Origin: Pseudomonas sp. UBA2684
GTDB lineage: Bacteria > Pseudomonadota > Gammaproteobacteria > Pseudomonadales > Pseudomonadaceae
Reading direction: 5' to 3'
Assembly: GCA_002354655.1 (NCBI GenBank)
Contig: DELY01000050.1
Span: forward strand, 340,037-404,036
Length of the DNA stretch: 64,000 nt
The number at the start of each line of letters is the position of its first letter. Position 1 is the first letter of the stretch. The position numbers and the translations under genes were made by a program. This document shows, piece by piece, positions 1-8,712 of the stretch. The notes under the pieces are model-generated. The model was not told where the DNA came from. It did not search any database and saw nothing but the letters and a program-made list of their open reading frames with translations.

Positions 1-333
1 CCGGCGCGCCGGCAGTGGCTCGCCAGCCAATGGCGCCAGCAGCTTGCGGACAACGCCGCGATTCGCCTGTATCACGCCGGCGCCTTCGAGCCTCGCGAGC
101 ACGCCTGTGTCGATGAGCCACTGTTGCGGTTCTGCACGGCGCAGTGGCAGCCTTTGGCGCGGGCGATGGCCGAGGTCATGGCGCGTAGCGAGGGGTTTTT
201 TGCGACCGATTTTTTCCTCTACTGGCGCGCCCGCGAGCTGGCGGCGGCCGCTCGGTTACAGCTGGATCTGAGCGATAGCGCGCCCTACAGCGCGCGGCAG
301 GTGCGCATTCCGGCCGAGCAGACCGGTGAGTGA
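1..333 (+). CDS. C-terminal part of a conserved protein (possibly DUF1835/DUF3658 family)
   Basis: The reading frame is open from the first base of the window to a TGA at 331-333, giving at least 110 residues, so the start lies outside the window. The visible part is soluble and rich in Trp, Arg and Ala, with a run FFATDFFLYWRARELAAAAR near the end. It resembles the C-terminal DUF3658 region of Pseudomonas DUF1835-type proteins, but that family call is from memory. No catalytic motif is recognised and no function can be given. It converges on the minus-strand genes that follow. Confidence 0.5.
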   Translation, partial: PARRQWLASQWRQQLADNAAIRLYHAGAFEPREHACVDEPLLRFCTAQWQPLARAMAEVMARSEGFFATDFFLYWRARELAAAARLQLDLSDSAPYSARQVRIPAEQTGE

Positions 334-334
334 G

Positions 335-487
335 TCACCTTCGCCGTTGGAGGCTGCGCTGCTGGGTTGCCTCTCCTCGCCCATAGTGCGCGATGACTTG
401 GCGCAGCGCCTCGGTCATTAACCGTTCAGCGTGCTCGCGCAGATGCTTATCGGCCCGGGCGCCGATGCGTAAATGCGATATCGCCAC
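335..487 (-). CDS. possible small protein of 50 residues downstream of the AraC regulator
   Basis: After the stop of the AraC-type gene, the same frame stays open on the minus strand for 57 codons, and a GTG at 485-487 would give a 50-residue basic protein ending QRSLQRRR. Codon use looks coding (for example LREHAERLMTEALRQ could form an amphipathic helix). There is no convincing ribosome binding site and no family is recognised. It could equally be a degraded gene end or a readthrough extension. Confidence 0.3.
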   Translation of the reverse strand: MAISHLRIGARADKHLREHAERLMTEALRQVIAHYGRGEATQQRSLQRRR

Positions 488-508
488 GCGGCAACGGGTG
501 TGCGCCGC

Positions 509-1300
509 TCAGTCGCGGAAGAACTCCCCCGGCGTGGCGCCAAACTGCTGGCGAAAGGCGGCGATAAAGGCCGAGGTCGATTCGTAGCCGCAGGCCAGCG
601 CCACGTCGGTGACGCGCTGGCCGCGCTCCAGCGGGCTCAGGGCGCCGAGCAGGCGCAGGCGTTGGCGCCAGGCGCGGAAGGTCAGGCCGGTGTCGCGCAG
701 GAAGCGGCGGCTTAGGGTTTTCTCCGAGGCGCCCAGCTGGGTACTCCAGTCGCCGAGGCTGCGTTTGTCTTCGGGGTGCGCCTGCAACTGGCGGCACAGC
801 TGCTGCAAGCGCGGGTCGCTGGGCAACGGCAGGGACAGGCGGACTTCCGGCGCGGCGCGCAACTGGTCGAGCAACACCTGCGCCAGGCGCCCGTCGGCGC
901 CCGCCTCGTCGTATTCCACCGGTCCGGCGCAGAAGCGCTCGATCAGCTCGCGGGTCAGCCGGTCGATCTCCAGCACTCGGCAATGCGCCGGCGCCCAGGC
1001 GGTGGCGGCCCGCTCCAGGTACAGGCTGCGCATTTCCGTGTGCGGCGAGCTGATCACCTCGTGTTCCAGGCCCGCCGGCACCCAGATCGCCCGTTGCGGC
1101 GGGGCGACGAAACTGCCGGCGGCGGTGTGCACATGCAGCACGCCCTGGGTGGCGTAGGACAACTGCACCCAGGGATGGCTGTGGCGCGGCGTGCCGACTT
1201 GCTGCGTCAGGGATTCGGTGCGCGCATACAGCGCGCGCGGCAACTGACGCAGCGCGGGGATCGTGCGTTCGGGCAGCGAAGTTTGTCCGTTTGGCGACAT
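509..1300 (-). CDS. AraC family transcriptional regulator with N-terminal cupin domain
   Basis: A 263-residue protein with a cupin-like sensor domain at roughly residues 30-130 (RHSHPWVQLSYATQG, then WVPAGLEHEV) and a C-terminal double helix-turn-helix at about 165-260. The second HTH carries the usual AraC signature (VALACGYESTSAFIAAFRQQFGATPGEF). This architecture is typical of regulators that control a neighbouring transporter. The gene is divergent from the bile-acid-symporter-like gene at 1399 with about 100 bp between them, so that transporter is the most likely target. The ligand is unknown. Confidence 0.85.
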   Translation of the reverse strand: MSPNGQTSLPERTIPALRQLPRALYARTESLTQQVGTPRHSHPWVQLSYATQGVLHVHTAAGSFVAPPQRAIWVPAGLEHEVISSPHTEMRSLYLERAATAWAPAHCRVLEIDRLTRELIERFCAGPVEYDEAGADGRLAQVLLDQLRAAPEVRLSLPLPSDPRLQQLCRQLQAHPEDKRSLGDWSTQLGASEKTLSRRFLRDTGLTFRAWRQRLRLLGALSPLERGQRVTDVALACGYESTSAFIAAFRQQFGATPGEFFRD

Positions 1301-1398
1301 TATCTGGCTTGGTCACGTTAGTCGGTAATAAGTGACCACGGTAGAGTGGCGGCATCCTCAATGGCAATAGCCTTGCCCCTGCTTCGGACGACACTGCC

Positions 1399-2397
1399 AT
1401 GGCCCGCTCCCGCCTGCTGCCCGACAACTTCACCCTGACCCTGATCGGCGTGGTCGCCCTCGCCACCCTGCTGCCGGCCAGTGGCCAGGCCGCCGTGGCC
1501 GTTGGCTGGATCACCAACCTGGGTATCGCCCTGCTGTTTTTCCTGCACGGCGCCAAGCTCTCGCGCGCAGCGATCATCGCCGGTGCCAGCCACTGGCGCC
1601 TGCACCTGCTGGTGTTCGCCTGCACCTTTATCCTCTTTCCCCTGCTCGGCCTGGCGCTCAAGCCGCTGCTGGCACCGCTGATCGGCGTCGAGCTGTACCT
1701 GGGCATGCTCTACCTCTGCGCGCTGCCGGCCACGGTGCAATCGGCCATCGCCTTCACCTCACTGGCGCGGGGCAATATCCCGGCGGCGATCTGCAGCGCG
1801 GCGGCCTCCAGCCTGTTTGGCATCTTCCTCACGCCATTGCTGGTGACCCTGCTGCTGGGCGTGCAGGGCGATAGCGGCTCGACCCTGGACGCCATCGGCA
1901 AGATCACCCTGCAACTGCTGGTGCCGTTTATCGCCGGGCAGATTGCGCGGCGCTGGATCGGCGCCTGGGTCGGGCGCAACAAGGACTGGCTGAAGTTCGT
2001 CGACCAGGGCTCGATCCTGCTGGTGGTCTACAGCGCGTTCGGCGCGGCGGTGGTCGACGGCCTCTGGCAGCAGGTGTCGCTGCCGGTGTTGGGCGGCCTG
2101 CTGCTGGCCTGCTGCGTGCTGCTGGCGCTGGCTTTGCTGCTCACCTACTTGCTCGGTAAATGGCTGGGCTTCAGCCAGGAAGACCGCATCACCATTCTCT
2201 TCTGCGGCTCGAAGAAGAGCCTGGCCACTGGCGTGCCGATGGCTCAGGTGCTGTTCGCCGGCGGCCCCATCGGCTTGCTGATCCTGCCGCTGATGCTGTT
2301 CCATCAGATTCAACTGATGGTCTGCGCGGTGCTCGCCCAGCGCTACGCCCAGCGTCCAGAAGAGGCCGCGGTCGCGGCGCCGCTCGGCGAGCCATAG
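1399..2397 (+). CDS. bile acid:sodium symporter-like transporter (SBF-like/YfeH type)
   Basis: A 332-residue membrane protein with about ten hydrophobic segments. It contains features of the SBF_like group (LFFLHGAKLSRAAI, LPATVQSAIAFTSLARGN, FCGSKKSLATGVPMAQVLF). The paired unwound-helix motifs around residues 110-125 and 270-285 correspond to the substrate and cation site in this fold. Length is normal for the family. The natural substrate of bacterial YfeH-type members is generally not bile acid and cannot be read from sequence. It is divergently transcribed from an AraC-type regulator. Confidence 0.8.
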   Translation: MARSRLLPDNFTLTLIGVVALATLLPASGQAAVAVGWITNLGIALLFFLHGAKLSRAAIIAGASHWRLHLLVFACTFILFPLLGLALKPLLAPLIGVELYLGMLYLCALPATVQSAIAFTSLARGNIPAAICSAAASSLFGIFLTPLLVTLLLGVQGDSGSTLDAIGKITLQLLVPFIAGQIARRWIGAWVGRNKDWLKFVDQGSILLVVYSAFGAAVVDGLWQQVSLPVLGGLLLACCVLLALALLLTYLLGKWLGFSQEDRITILFCGSKKSLATGVPMAQVLFAGGPIGLLILPLMLFHQIQLMVCAVLAQRYAQRPEEAAVAAPLGEP

Positions 2398-2433
2398 GCG
2401 CGACGACAGGTACTTGGTGGCGGAGTAGGATAA

Positions 2434-2449
2434 CTGTATATTTATACAG
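2434..2449 (+). promoter_or_regulatory. LexA (SOS) box upstream of the radical SAM gene
   Basis: CTGTATATTTATACAG is a perfect match to the CTGT-N8-ACAG LexA consensus with an AT-rich core. It lies 20 bp before the ATG at 2470, where bound LexA would block transcription start or early elongation. The orthologous P. aeruginosa gene PA0069 is, as I recall, a member of the LexA regulon. Confidence 0.9.
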
Positions 2450-2469
2450 TATTTAGCGGGAGCCAAGCC

Positions 2470-3528
2470 ATGTCCGTTTCCCTGCCGCCGCGTGGTCGCG
2501 GCACCGCCAGCAACCCGTTCAACCGCTATGCGCCGACCCAGATCATCGCCAGCGACGACGGTTGGTTCCAGGAAGTACCGCCAAGCCGCGCCACCGAAGT
2601 GCGTGCGGAAACCGCGAAATCCATCATCACCCGCAACCAGTCGCCGGACCTGCCGTTCGACCGCTCGATCAACCCCTACCGGGGCTGCGAGCATGGTTGC
2701 ATCTACTGCTACGCACGGCCTAGCCACGCCTATTGGGATCTGTCGCCGGGTATTGATTTCGAGACCCGGCTGATCGCCAAGACCAACGCCGCAGCGCTGC
2801 TCGAACAACAGTTATCCATGCGCGGTTATGTCTGCGCACCCATCGCCCTGGGGAGCAACACCGACCCCTATCAACCGATCGAGCGTGAACAGCGGCTGAC
2901 CCGACAGATCCTCGAGGTGCTGTTGCGTTACCGCCATCCGCTGACCATCGTGACCAAGGGTTCGCTGATCCTGCGCGACCTCGATTTGCTCAGCGAGTTG
3001 GCGCGCCAGCGGCTGGTGGCGGTGATGATCAGCCTGACCACCCTCGATGATGAGCTCAAGCGCATCCTCGAACCCCGCGCCGCAGCGCCGGCCGCACGTC
3101 TGCGTGCCATTCGCGTGCTGCGTGGCCAGGGCATTCCGGTCGGGGTGTTGTGTGCGCCGATGATCCCGATGATCAACGACATGGAACTCGAACGCCTGCT
3201 CGAGCAGGCCAAGCGTGCTGGCGCGCAGAGTGCCGGCTATATGTTCGTGCGCCTGCCCCGCGAGGTGGCGCCACTGTTCGAGGAGTGGTTGCACGCGCAC
3301 TACCCGCAACGCGCCGAGCATGTGCTCAGCCTGATCCGCCAGAGCCGGGGTGGTGAGCTGTATGACAGCCGCTTCGGTCATCGTTTCACTGGCCAAGGGG
3401 TTTTTGCCGGGCTGCTGGCGCAGCGGTTCGCCGTGGCGATAAAACGCCTCGGGTTGAACCGTCGTGCGGGCTTCGACCTAGATGGCTCGAAATTTTGTCC
3501 GCCCGGCGGTCAACTCGCCCTGCTTTGA
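2470..3528 (+). CDS. PA0069-type radical SAM protein, SOS regulated
   Basis: A 352-residue radical SAM protein with the iron-sulfur cluster motif CEHGCIYCYAR at about residues 74-84, followed by the SAM-binding barrel (for example ALGSNTDPYQPIE, then TIVTKG). It belongs to the group related to spore photoproduct lyase and annotated as the PA0069 family. The perfect LexA box 20 bp upstream links it to the DNA damage response, so a role in repair of damaged nucleic acid is plausible but not shown. The start is preceded by GCGGGAG. It is monocistronic. Confidence 0.88.
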   Translation: MSVSLPPRGRGTASNPFNRYAPTQIIASDDGWFQEVPPSRATEVRAETAKSIITRNQSPDLPFDRSINPYRGCEHGCIYCYARPSHAYWDLSPGIDFETRLIAKTNAAALLEQQLSMRGYVCAPIALGSNTDPYQPIEREQRLTRQILEVLLRYRHPLTIVTKGSLILRDLDLLSELARQRLVAVMISLTTLDDELKRILEPRAAAPAARLRAIRVLRGQGIPVGVLCAPMIPMINDMELERLLEQAKRAGAQSAGYMFVRLPREVAPLFEEWLHAHYPQRAEHVLSLIRQSRGGELYDSRFGHRFTGQGVFAGLLAQRFAVAIKRLGLNRRAGFDLDGSKFCPPGGQLALL

Positions 3529-3660
3529 CATGCCCGGCCACGAAATGCCAGAACCGCAGGTTGTCGCTTCTTTCGCCTGAGGCGACACTGAGTGTGTGAC
3601 TCGCCACCCGCAGAAGCTGTCGCTTAACAGCGCCATTTCAGGTCTACAGAGGTCAAGGGT

Positions 3661-4389
3661 ATGCCTTACAAACATCAGGTCATTCCACTCAAGGCCCACG
3701 AGGGCAGTGAAACCGCCGAACAGGCGCTGAAGCGTATCGTCGACGGCTTCAAGCACTTCCGTAACGAGGTCTTTCCGCAGCAGGAAGAGCTGTTCAAGAA
3801 GCTCGCCACCGCGCAGAACCCCCGCGCCATGTTCATCACTTGCGCCGATTCGCGCGTGGTGCCCGAGTTGATCACCCAGAGCTCCCCGGGCGATCTGTTC
3901 GTCAACCGCAACGTCGGTAACGTGGTCCCGCCCTACGGGCAGATGATGGGCGGCGTGTCGACCGCCATCGAGTACGCGGTCATGGCGCTGGATGTGCAGC
4001 ACATCGTCATCTGCGGCCATTCCGATTGCGGCGCGATGAAGGCGGTACTCAATCCGCAGTCGCTGGAAACCATGCCGACGGTCAAGGCTTGGCTGCGCCA
4101 TGCCGAAGTAGCGCGCACCGTGGTCGCGGAAAACTGCACCTGCAGCACCGACCAGGAAACCCTCGAGGTGCTCACCGAGGAGAACGTCGTCGCCCAGCTC
4201 GACCACCTGCGCACCCACCCCTCAGTGGCCTCGCGCCTGGCCAGCGGCCAGCTGTTCATCCATGGTTGGGTCTATGACATCGAAACCAGCCAGATCAAGG
4301 CTTATGACGCCGAGCTTGGCAGCTTCCTGCCACTCGATGGCGAGAAGGTGCCAATGGCCACGCCGCGCGCTCGTTACCCACAGGGCTGA
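3661..4389 (+). CDS. beta-class carbonic anhydrase
   Basis: A 242-residue protein that interconverts CO2 and bicarbonate using zinc. The ligand motifs are visible: CADSR (Cys61, with the Asp63-Arg65 dyad) and HSDCGAM (His120, Cys123). Length and motifs fit the bacterial beta class, and synteny suggests orthology to P. aeruginosa PA0102 (psCA1). There is no signal peptide, so it should be cytosolic. In P. aeruginosa a sulfate transporter gene follows; here the PA0104-like gene is directly downstream on the other strand. Confidence 0.93.
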   Translation: MPYKHQVIPLKAHEGSETAEQALKRIVDGFKHFRNEVFPQQEELFKKLATAQNPRAMFITCADSRVVPELITQSSPGDLFVNRNVGNVVPPYGQMMGGVSTAIEYAVMALDVQHIVICGHSDCGAMKAVLNPQSLETMPTVKAWLRHAEVARTVVAENCTCSTDQETLEVLTEENVVAQLDHLRTHPSVASRLASGQLFIHGWVYDIETSQIKAYDAELGSFLPLDGEKVPMATPRARYPQG

Positions 4390-4407
4390 AGCGCCCGCGG
4401 CGCGGCC

Positions 4408-5064
4408 TCAACTGGCTACGCGCGCCTGATCCAGCTCCAGCTCGACGCCTAATTGACGCGACAGGCAGGGCCAACGCTGCCAGGCGGCTTCGGTCTGTGG
4501 GTCGCTCAGGCGTTCGCGGTAGGCGCGCACCGAGTCCTGGCTGAAGCTGGCCTCGTCGAGCATGCCGTCCACCGCATGGTGCACGGCTTCATCCAACTGG
4601 TTGGCAAAGGGTTCGCCGATCAGTTGGTGGGCGATCAGATTGGCCACCGTGGTGTCCAGCGGGATCAACGGCTGCCCCAGGTGAGCGATGTAACGGTCGT
4701 TGACCTCCTCGACCAGGCGATGCGCCAGGTAAGCCTCGTCGAGCAGGCCGTCGAGGCCTTCGTGCCCGGCCATCAGCGCCGGTGGTTGCAGAAAAAACTG
4801 TTCGGCAACCTTCAGCACCGGCTTGATTTGCGCCTCGATGCCGGCTTCACGCGCGACCTGATTGGCCGCTTCCAAGACCTCCGGCACCTGTTCGATATAG
4901 GCCGCGACAAAGCGCGTGAGGACACCCAGGGTGTCGGTGTTCGGCAAGCGGATCGACGGGTGCAGGCGGCCGAGCTGGGCTTGCAGTTGACGGCCGAGAT
5001 GACCGCTATTGGCTTCGTGTTGGTGGGCGCGCTGGATCAGCTCGCGCAAGGCGGGGGTGTTCAT
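4408..5064 (-). CDS. conserved hypothetical protein (PA0104-like)
   Basis: A 218-residue soluble, helical, acidic protein starting MNTPALRELIQRAHQ. The ATG at 5062-5064 is chosen because AGGAG lies 7-8 bases upstream; the longer frame reaching 5100 has no such site. No known catalytic motif is seen. Position next to the carbonic anhydrase and the cox operon matches P. aeruginosa PA0104. Function unknown. Confidence 0.75.
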   Translation of the reverse strand: MNTPALRELIQRAHQHEANSGHLGRQLQAQLGRLHPSIRLPNTDTLGVLTRFVAAYIEQVPEVLEAANQVAREAGIEAQIKPVLKVAEQFFLQPPALMAGHEGLDGLLDEAYLAHRLVEEVNDRYIAHLGQPLIPLDTTVANLIAHQLIGEPFANQLDEAVHHAVDGMLDEASFSQDSVRAYRERLSDPQTEAAWQRWPCLSRQLGVELELDQARVAS

Positions 5065-5254
5065 GACTGCTCCTGATGTGAGGACATGGGCGTGAACCAT
5101 AGCTGGCAGAACGCGACTGCTAAGACGCGATTGTCATAATTTTTTAATGCTTATGCGAGCGCGCTATATGGCGGCGTTGCCAATTTTTCCCGTCCGCCGC
5201 GAGCGTGGCGTTTAGGACAAGCCTTGCGCGGCTTCGGTCATTTGCGTTTTGGCG

Positions 5255-5282
5255 TTGCCAGGTGGAAGTCGCCGTCTATACT
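5255..5282 (+). promoter_or_regulatory. candidate sigma-70 promoter of the cytochrome oxidase operon
   Basis: TTGCCA (5255-5260), a 16-bp spacer and TATACT (5277-5282) match a sigma-70 promoter and would leave a leader of roughly 135 bases before coxB. The rest of the 360-bp gap between 5065 and 5425 shows no open frame or clear operator that I could identify. Confidence 0.5.
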
Positions 5283-5425
5283 CGATTTCGAAAGGCAGTA
5301 CCTGATGGAACCGGACGGGCTTCGGCACGGAGAGGTTTCGAAGTAGTCGCCAGCAGTTATGGCAGTCGATCCCTTTGCCGCAGGCAACGCCGGCGGGATA
5401 ACAAGAACGATAAGGGGAACCCGCA

Positions 5426-6550
5426 ATGACGCGACATCCACGAGTTTGGATGGGCATCCTGCTGTGGTTGGTATTCAGCACGGCGCACGCCAGCTGGACC
5501 ATCAACATGGCGCCCGGTGCTACCGAGGTCAGCCGCTCAGTGTTTGACTTACACATGACCATCTTCTGGATCTGTGTCGTGATCGGCGTGGTGGTGTTTG
5601 GCGCCATGTTCTGGTCGATGCTGGTCCACCGTCGCTCCACCGGGCAGCAGCCCGCGCACTTTCACGAAAGCACCACGGTGGAGATTCTCTGGACCGTGGT
5701 GCCATTGGTGATTCTGGTGCTGATGGCCATTCCGGCCACCAAGACCCTGATCGAGATCTACGACAGTTCGGAATCCGAGCTGGATATTCAGGTCACCGGC
5801 TACCAATGGAAATGGCACTACAAATACCTGGGCCAGGACGTTGAGTTCTTCAGCAACCTGACCACGCCGAAAGCGCAGATCAATAACCAGGCCGCAAAAG
5901 GCGAGCACTACCTGCTGGAGGTCGACGAGCCGCTGGTGGTGCCGGTCGGCACCAAGGTGCGCTTCCTGATTACCGCCGCCGACGTGATCCACTCCTGGTG
6001 GGTGCCGGCGCTGGCAGTGAAGAAGGACGCCATCCCCGGCTTTATCAACGAATCCTGGACGCGTATCGACGAGCCGGGGATTTTTCGTGGCCAGTGCACC
6101 GAGTTGTGCGGCAAGGACCACGGCTTCATGCCGGTAGTGGTCGAAGCCAAGTCGAAGGAAGACTTTGCCGTGTGGCTGGCCGAACGTAAGGCCGCCGCCG
6201 CTGCCGAGAAGGAGTTGACCAGTAAGGAGTGGACCATGGACGAGCTGATGGTCCGCGGCGAGAAGGCTTACAACACGGCCTGCGCGGCCTGTCACCAGGC
6301 CAACGGCGAAGGCCTGCCGCCGATGTTTCCGGCTCTGAAAGGCTCGGCCATCGCCACGGGGGCGGCCGAAGGTCACATCGACATTGTGGTCAACGGCAAG
6401 CCGGGCACCTCCATGGCCGCCTTCGGCAAGCAACTCTCGGAAGTCGATATCGCCGCGATCATCACCTACGAACGCAATGCCTGGGGCAATGCGGTAGGCG
6501 ACATGGTCACGCCGAAAGACATCCTCGCGTTCAAAAAGGCTCAGGAGTAA
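5426..6550 (+). CDS. coxB: cytochrome c oxidase subunit II with fused cytochrome c domain
   Basis: A 374-residue protein with a signal peptide, two membrane helices, and a periplasmic cupredoxin domain with the CuA ligands His189, Cys224, Cys228, His232 and Met235 (CTELCGKDHGFM). A cytochrome c domain follows with the heme motif CAACH at 286-290 and a later Met ligand. The fusion defines a caa3-type subunit II that takes electrons from a donor cytochrome c and passes them to subunit I. AAGGGGA precedes the ATG. It starts the oxidase operon and is separated from coxA by 4 bases. Confidence 0.96.
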   Translation: MTRHPRVWMGILLWLVFSTAHASWTINMAPGATEVSRSVFDLHMTIFWICVVIGVVVFGAMFWSMLVHRRSTGQQPAHFHESTTVEILWTVVPLVILVLMAIPATKTLIEIYDSSESELDIQVTGYQWKWHYKYLGQDVEFFSNLTTPKAQINNQAAKGEHYLLEVDEPLVVPVGTKVRFLITAADVIHSWWVPALAVKKDAIPGFINESWTRIDEPGIFRGQCTELCGKDHGFMPVVVEAKSKEDFAVWLAERKAAAAAEKELTSKEWTMDELMVRGEKAYNTACAACHQANGEGLPPMFPALKGSAIATGAAEGHIDIVVNGKPGTSMAAFGKQLSEVDIAAIITYERNAWGNAVGDMVTPKDILAFKKAQE

Positions 6551-6554
6551 GGAC

Positions 6555-8138
6555 ATGAGTGCAGTGATTGACCACGGTCATACTGACCACCACCATGGCC
6601 CGGCCAAAGGCCTGATGCGCTGGGTGTTGACCACCAACCACAAAGACATCGGCACCATGTACCTGTGGTTCAGCTTCGCCATGTTCCTGCTGGGCGGCAG
6701 CATGGCCATGGTGATTCGCGCCGAACTGTTCCAGCCCGGTCTGCAGATTGTGCAGCCGGAATTCTTCAACCAGATGACCACCATGCATGGTCTGATCATG
6801 GTCTTCGGCGCGGTGATGCCGGCCTTCGTCGGCCTGGCCAACTGGATGATCCCGCTGATGGTCGGGGCGCCGGACATGGCCCTGCCGCGGATGAACAACT
6901 TCAGCTTCTGGCTGCTGCCCGCTGCGTTCGGCATGTTGATCAGCACGCTGTTTATGGAAGGCGGCGGGCCGAACTTCGGTTGGACCTTCTATGCACCGCT
7001 GTCGACCACCTACGCGCCGGAAAGCGTGACGTTCTTCATCTTCGCCGTGCACCTGATGGGCATCAGTTCGATCATGGGGGCGATCAACGTGGTCGCCACC
7101 ATCCTCAACCTGCGCGCCCCCGGCATGACCCTGATGAAGATGCCGTTGTTCGTCTGGACCTGGCTGATCACCGCCTTCCTGCTGATCGCGGTGATGCCGG
7201 TACTGGCCGGTTGCGTGACCATGATGCTGATGGACATTCATTTCGGCACCAGCTTCTTCAGTGCGGCCGGCGGCGGTGATCCGGTGCTGTTCCAGCACGT
7301 GTTCTGGTTCTTCGGTCACCCCGAGGTGTACATCATGATCCTGCCGGCGTTCGGTGCGGTCAGTGCGATCATCCCGGCCTTCGCCCGTAAGCCGCTGTTT
7401 GGCTACACCTCGATGGTCTACGCCACGGCCTCGATCGCTTTCCTGTCGTTCATCGTCTGGGCGCACCACATGTTTACCGTGGGCATTCCGCTGACCGGCC
7501 AGCTGTTCTTCATGTACGCCACCATGCTGATCGCCGTGCCGACCGGGGTGAAGGTGTTCAACTGGGCCAGCACCATGTGGCAGGGCTCGATGACCTTCGA
7601 GACGCCGATGCTGTTCTCGGTGGCTTTCGTCATCCTGTTCACCATCGGCGGCTTCTCCGGGTTGATGCTGGCCATCGCCCCGGCGGACTTCCAGTACCAC
7701 GACACCTACTTCGTGGTGGCGCACTTCCACTACGTGCTGGTGCCGGGTGCGATCTTCGGCATCTTCGCCTCGGCCTACTACTGGCTGCCGAAGTGGACCG
7801 GGCACATGTATGACGAGACCCTCGGCAAGCTGCATTTCTGGATGAGCTTCGTCGGCATGAACTTGGCGTTCTTCCCGATGCACTTCGTCGGCCTGGCCGG
7901 TATGCCGCGACGGATTCCCGACTACAACATGATGTTCGCCAACTTCAACATGGTCTCCAGCGTCGGCGCCTTTATGTTCGGTGCGACCCAGTTGCTGTTC
8001 CTGTTTATCGTCATCAAGTGCATCCGTGGCGGCAAGCCGGCAGCGGCCAAGCCATGGGACGGTGCCGAAGGGTTGGAGTGGACCGTGCCGTCGCCGGCGC
8101 CTTACCACACCTTCAGCACGCCGCCGGAAGTGAAATAA
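6555..8138 (+). CDS. coxA: cytochrome c oxidase subunit I
   Basis: A 527-residue, twelve-helix heme-copper oxidase catalytic subunit that reduces oxygen to water and pumps protons. It shows HPEVYIMILPAFG, where the CuB His and Tyr form the cross-link, then the HH pair in WAHHMFTVG, and HDTYFVVAHFHYVL with the heme ligands. These place it with the A-family (aa3) oxidases. Heme A should come from cox15/cyoE downstream and copper from cox11/sco. Confidence 0.97.
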   Translation: MSAVIDHGHTDHHHGPAKGLMRWVLTTNHKDIGTMYLWFSFAMFLLGGSMAMVIRAELFQPGLQIVQPEFFNQMTTMHGLIMVFGAVMPAFVGLANWMIPLMVGAPDMALPRMNNFSFWLLPAAFGMLISTLFMEGGGPNFGWTFYAPLSTTYAPESVTFFIFAVHLMGISSIMGAINVVATILNLRAPGMTLMKMPLFVWTWLITAFLLIAVMPVLAGCVTMMLMDIHFGTSFFSAAGGGDPVLFQHVFWFFGHPEVYIMILPAFGAVSAIIPAFARKPLFGYTSMVYATASIAFLSFIVWAHHMFTVGIPLTGQLFFMYATMLIAVPTGVKVFNWASTMWQGSMTFETPMLFSVAFVILFTIGGFSGLMLAIAPADFQYHDTYFVVAHFHYVLVPGAIFGIFASAYYWLPKWTGHMYDETLGKLHFWMSFVGMNLAFFPMHFVGLAGMPRRIPDYNMMFANFNMVSSVGAFMFGATQLLFLFIVIKCIRGGKPAAAKPWDGAEGLEWTVPSPAPYHTFSTPPEVK

Positions 8139-8149
8139 GGAACCGACCG

Positions 8150-8701
8150 ATGAGCGAAGCCCTGTCCACCCGTCGTCTGGTCACCCGCCTGTTACTGGTG
8201 GTGGTCGGCATGTTTGGCTTTGGTTTCGCCCTGGTGCCGATCTACGACGTGATGTGTCAGGCCTTTGGTATCAACGGCAAAACGGCCGGCGCTTATGAGG
8301 CCGGGCTGCAAACGAGCGATGAATCGCGTCAGGTGCGCGTGCAGTTTCTGGCGACCAATGCGGCCGACATGGTCTGGGAGTTTCGCGCCGAGGCCGATGA
8401 GCTGGTAGTGCATCCTGGGGCCAGTACGCAAATGCTGTTTGTGGCCTACAACCCCACGGACAAACCGATGACCGCCCAGGCAATCCCCAGTGTGGCACCG
8501 TCCAAGGCTGCGGCGTTTTTCCACAAGACCGAGTGCTTCTGCTTTACCCAGCAGGTGCTGCAACCGGGCGAACGCATCGAGATGCCGGTGCGCTTCATCG
8601 TCGACCGCGCCCTGCCGGCGGACGTGAAGCACCTGACCCTGGCTTACACCCTGTTCGATATCACTGCGAGTAAACCGCCGGTTGCCCAGGCGGGCCAATA
8701 A
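8150..8701 (+). CDS. ctaG: cytochrome c oxidase assembly protein Cox11/CtaG
   Basis: A 183-residue protein with one N-terminal membrane helix (residues 10-32) and a periplasmic immunoglobulin-like domain carrying the copper-binding ECFCF motif followed by TQQVLQPGE. Cox11 delivers copper to the CuB site of subunit I. The ATG at 8150 follows AAGGAACCGACCG 11 bases after the coxA stop; the open frame begins further upstream inside coxA, but that extension has no coding support. It lies between coxA and coxC as in many proteobacteria. Confidence 0.94.
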   Translation: MSEALSTRRLVTRLLLVVVGMFGFGFALVPIYDVMCQAFGINGKTAGAYEAGLQTSDESRQVRVQFLATNAADMVWEFRAEADELVVHPGASTQMLFVAYNPTDKPMTAQAIPSVAPSKAAAFFHKTECFCFTQQVLQPGERIEMPVRFIVDRALPADVKHLTLAYTLFDITASKPPVAQAGQ

Positions 8702-8712
8702 GGAGAACAAAG

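Noticed and set aside
447..1706. 419-codon minus-strand frame covering the AraC gene and the start of the transporter
   Set aside because: It crosses two well-supported genes and gives Arg/Ala/Pro-rich nonsense. The AraC frame at 509-1300 has clear domains.
6531..8108. 525-codon minus-strand open frame across coxA
   Set aside because: The translation is His/Asp/Arg-rich low-complexity sequence without any domain, and coxA on the opposite strand is certain. It is an antisense shadow of GC-rich coding DNA.
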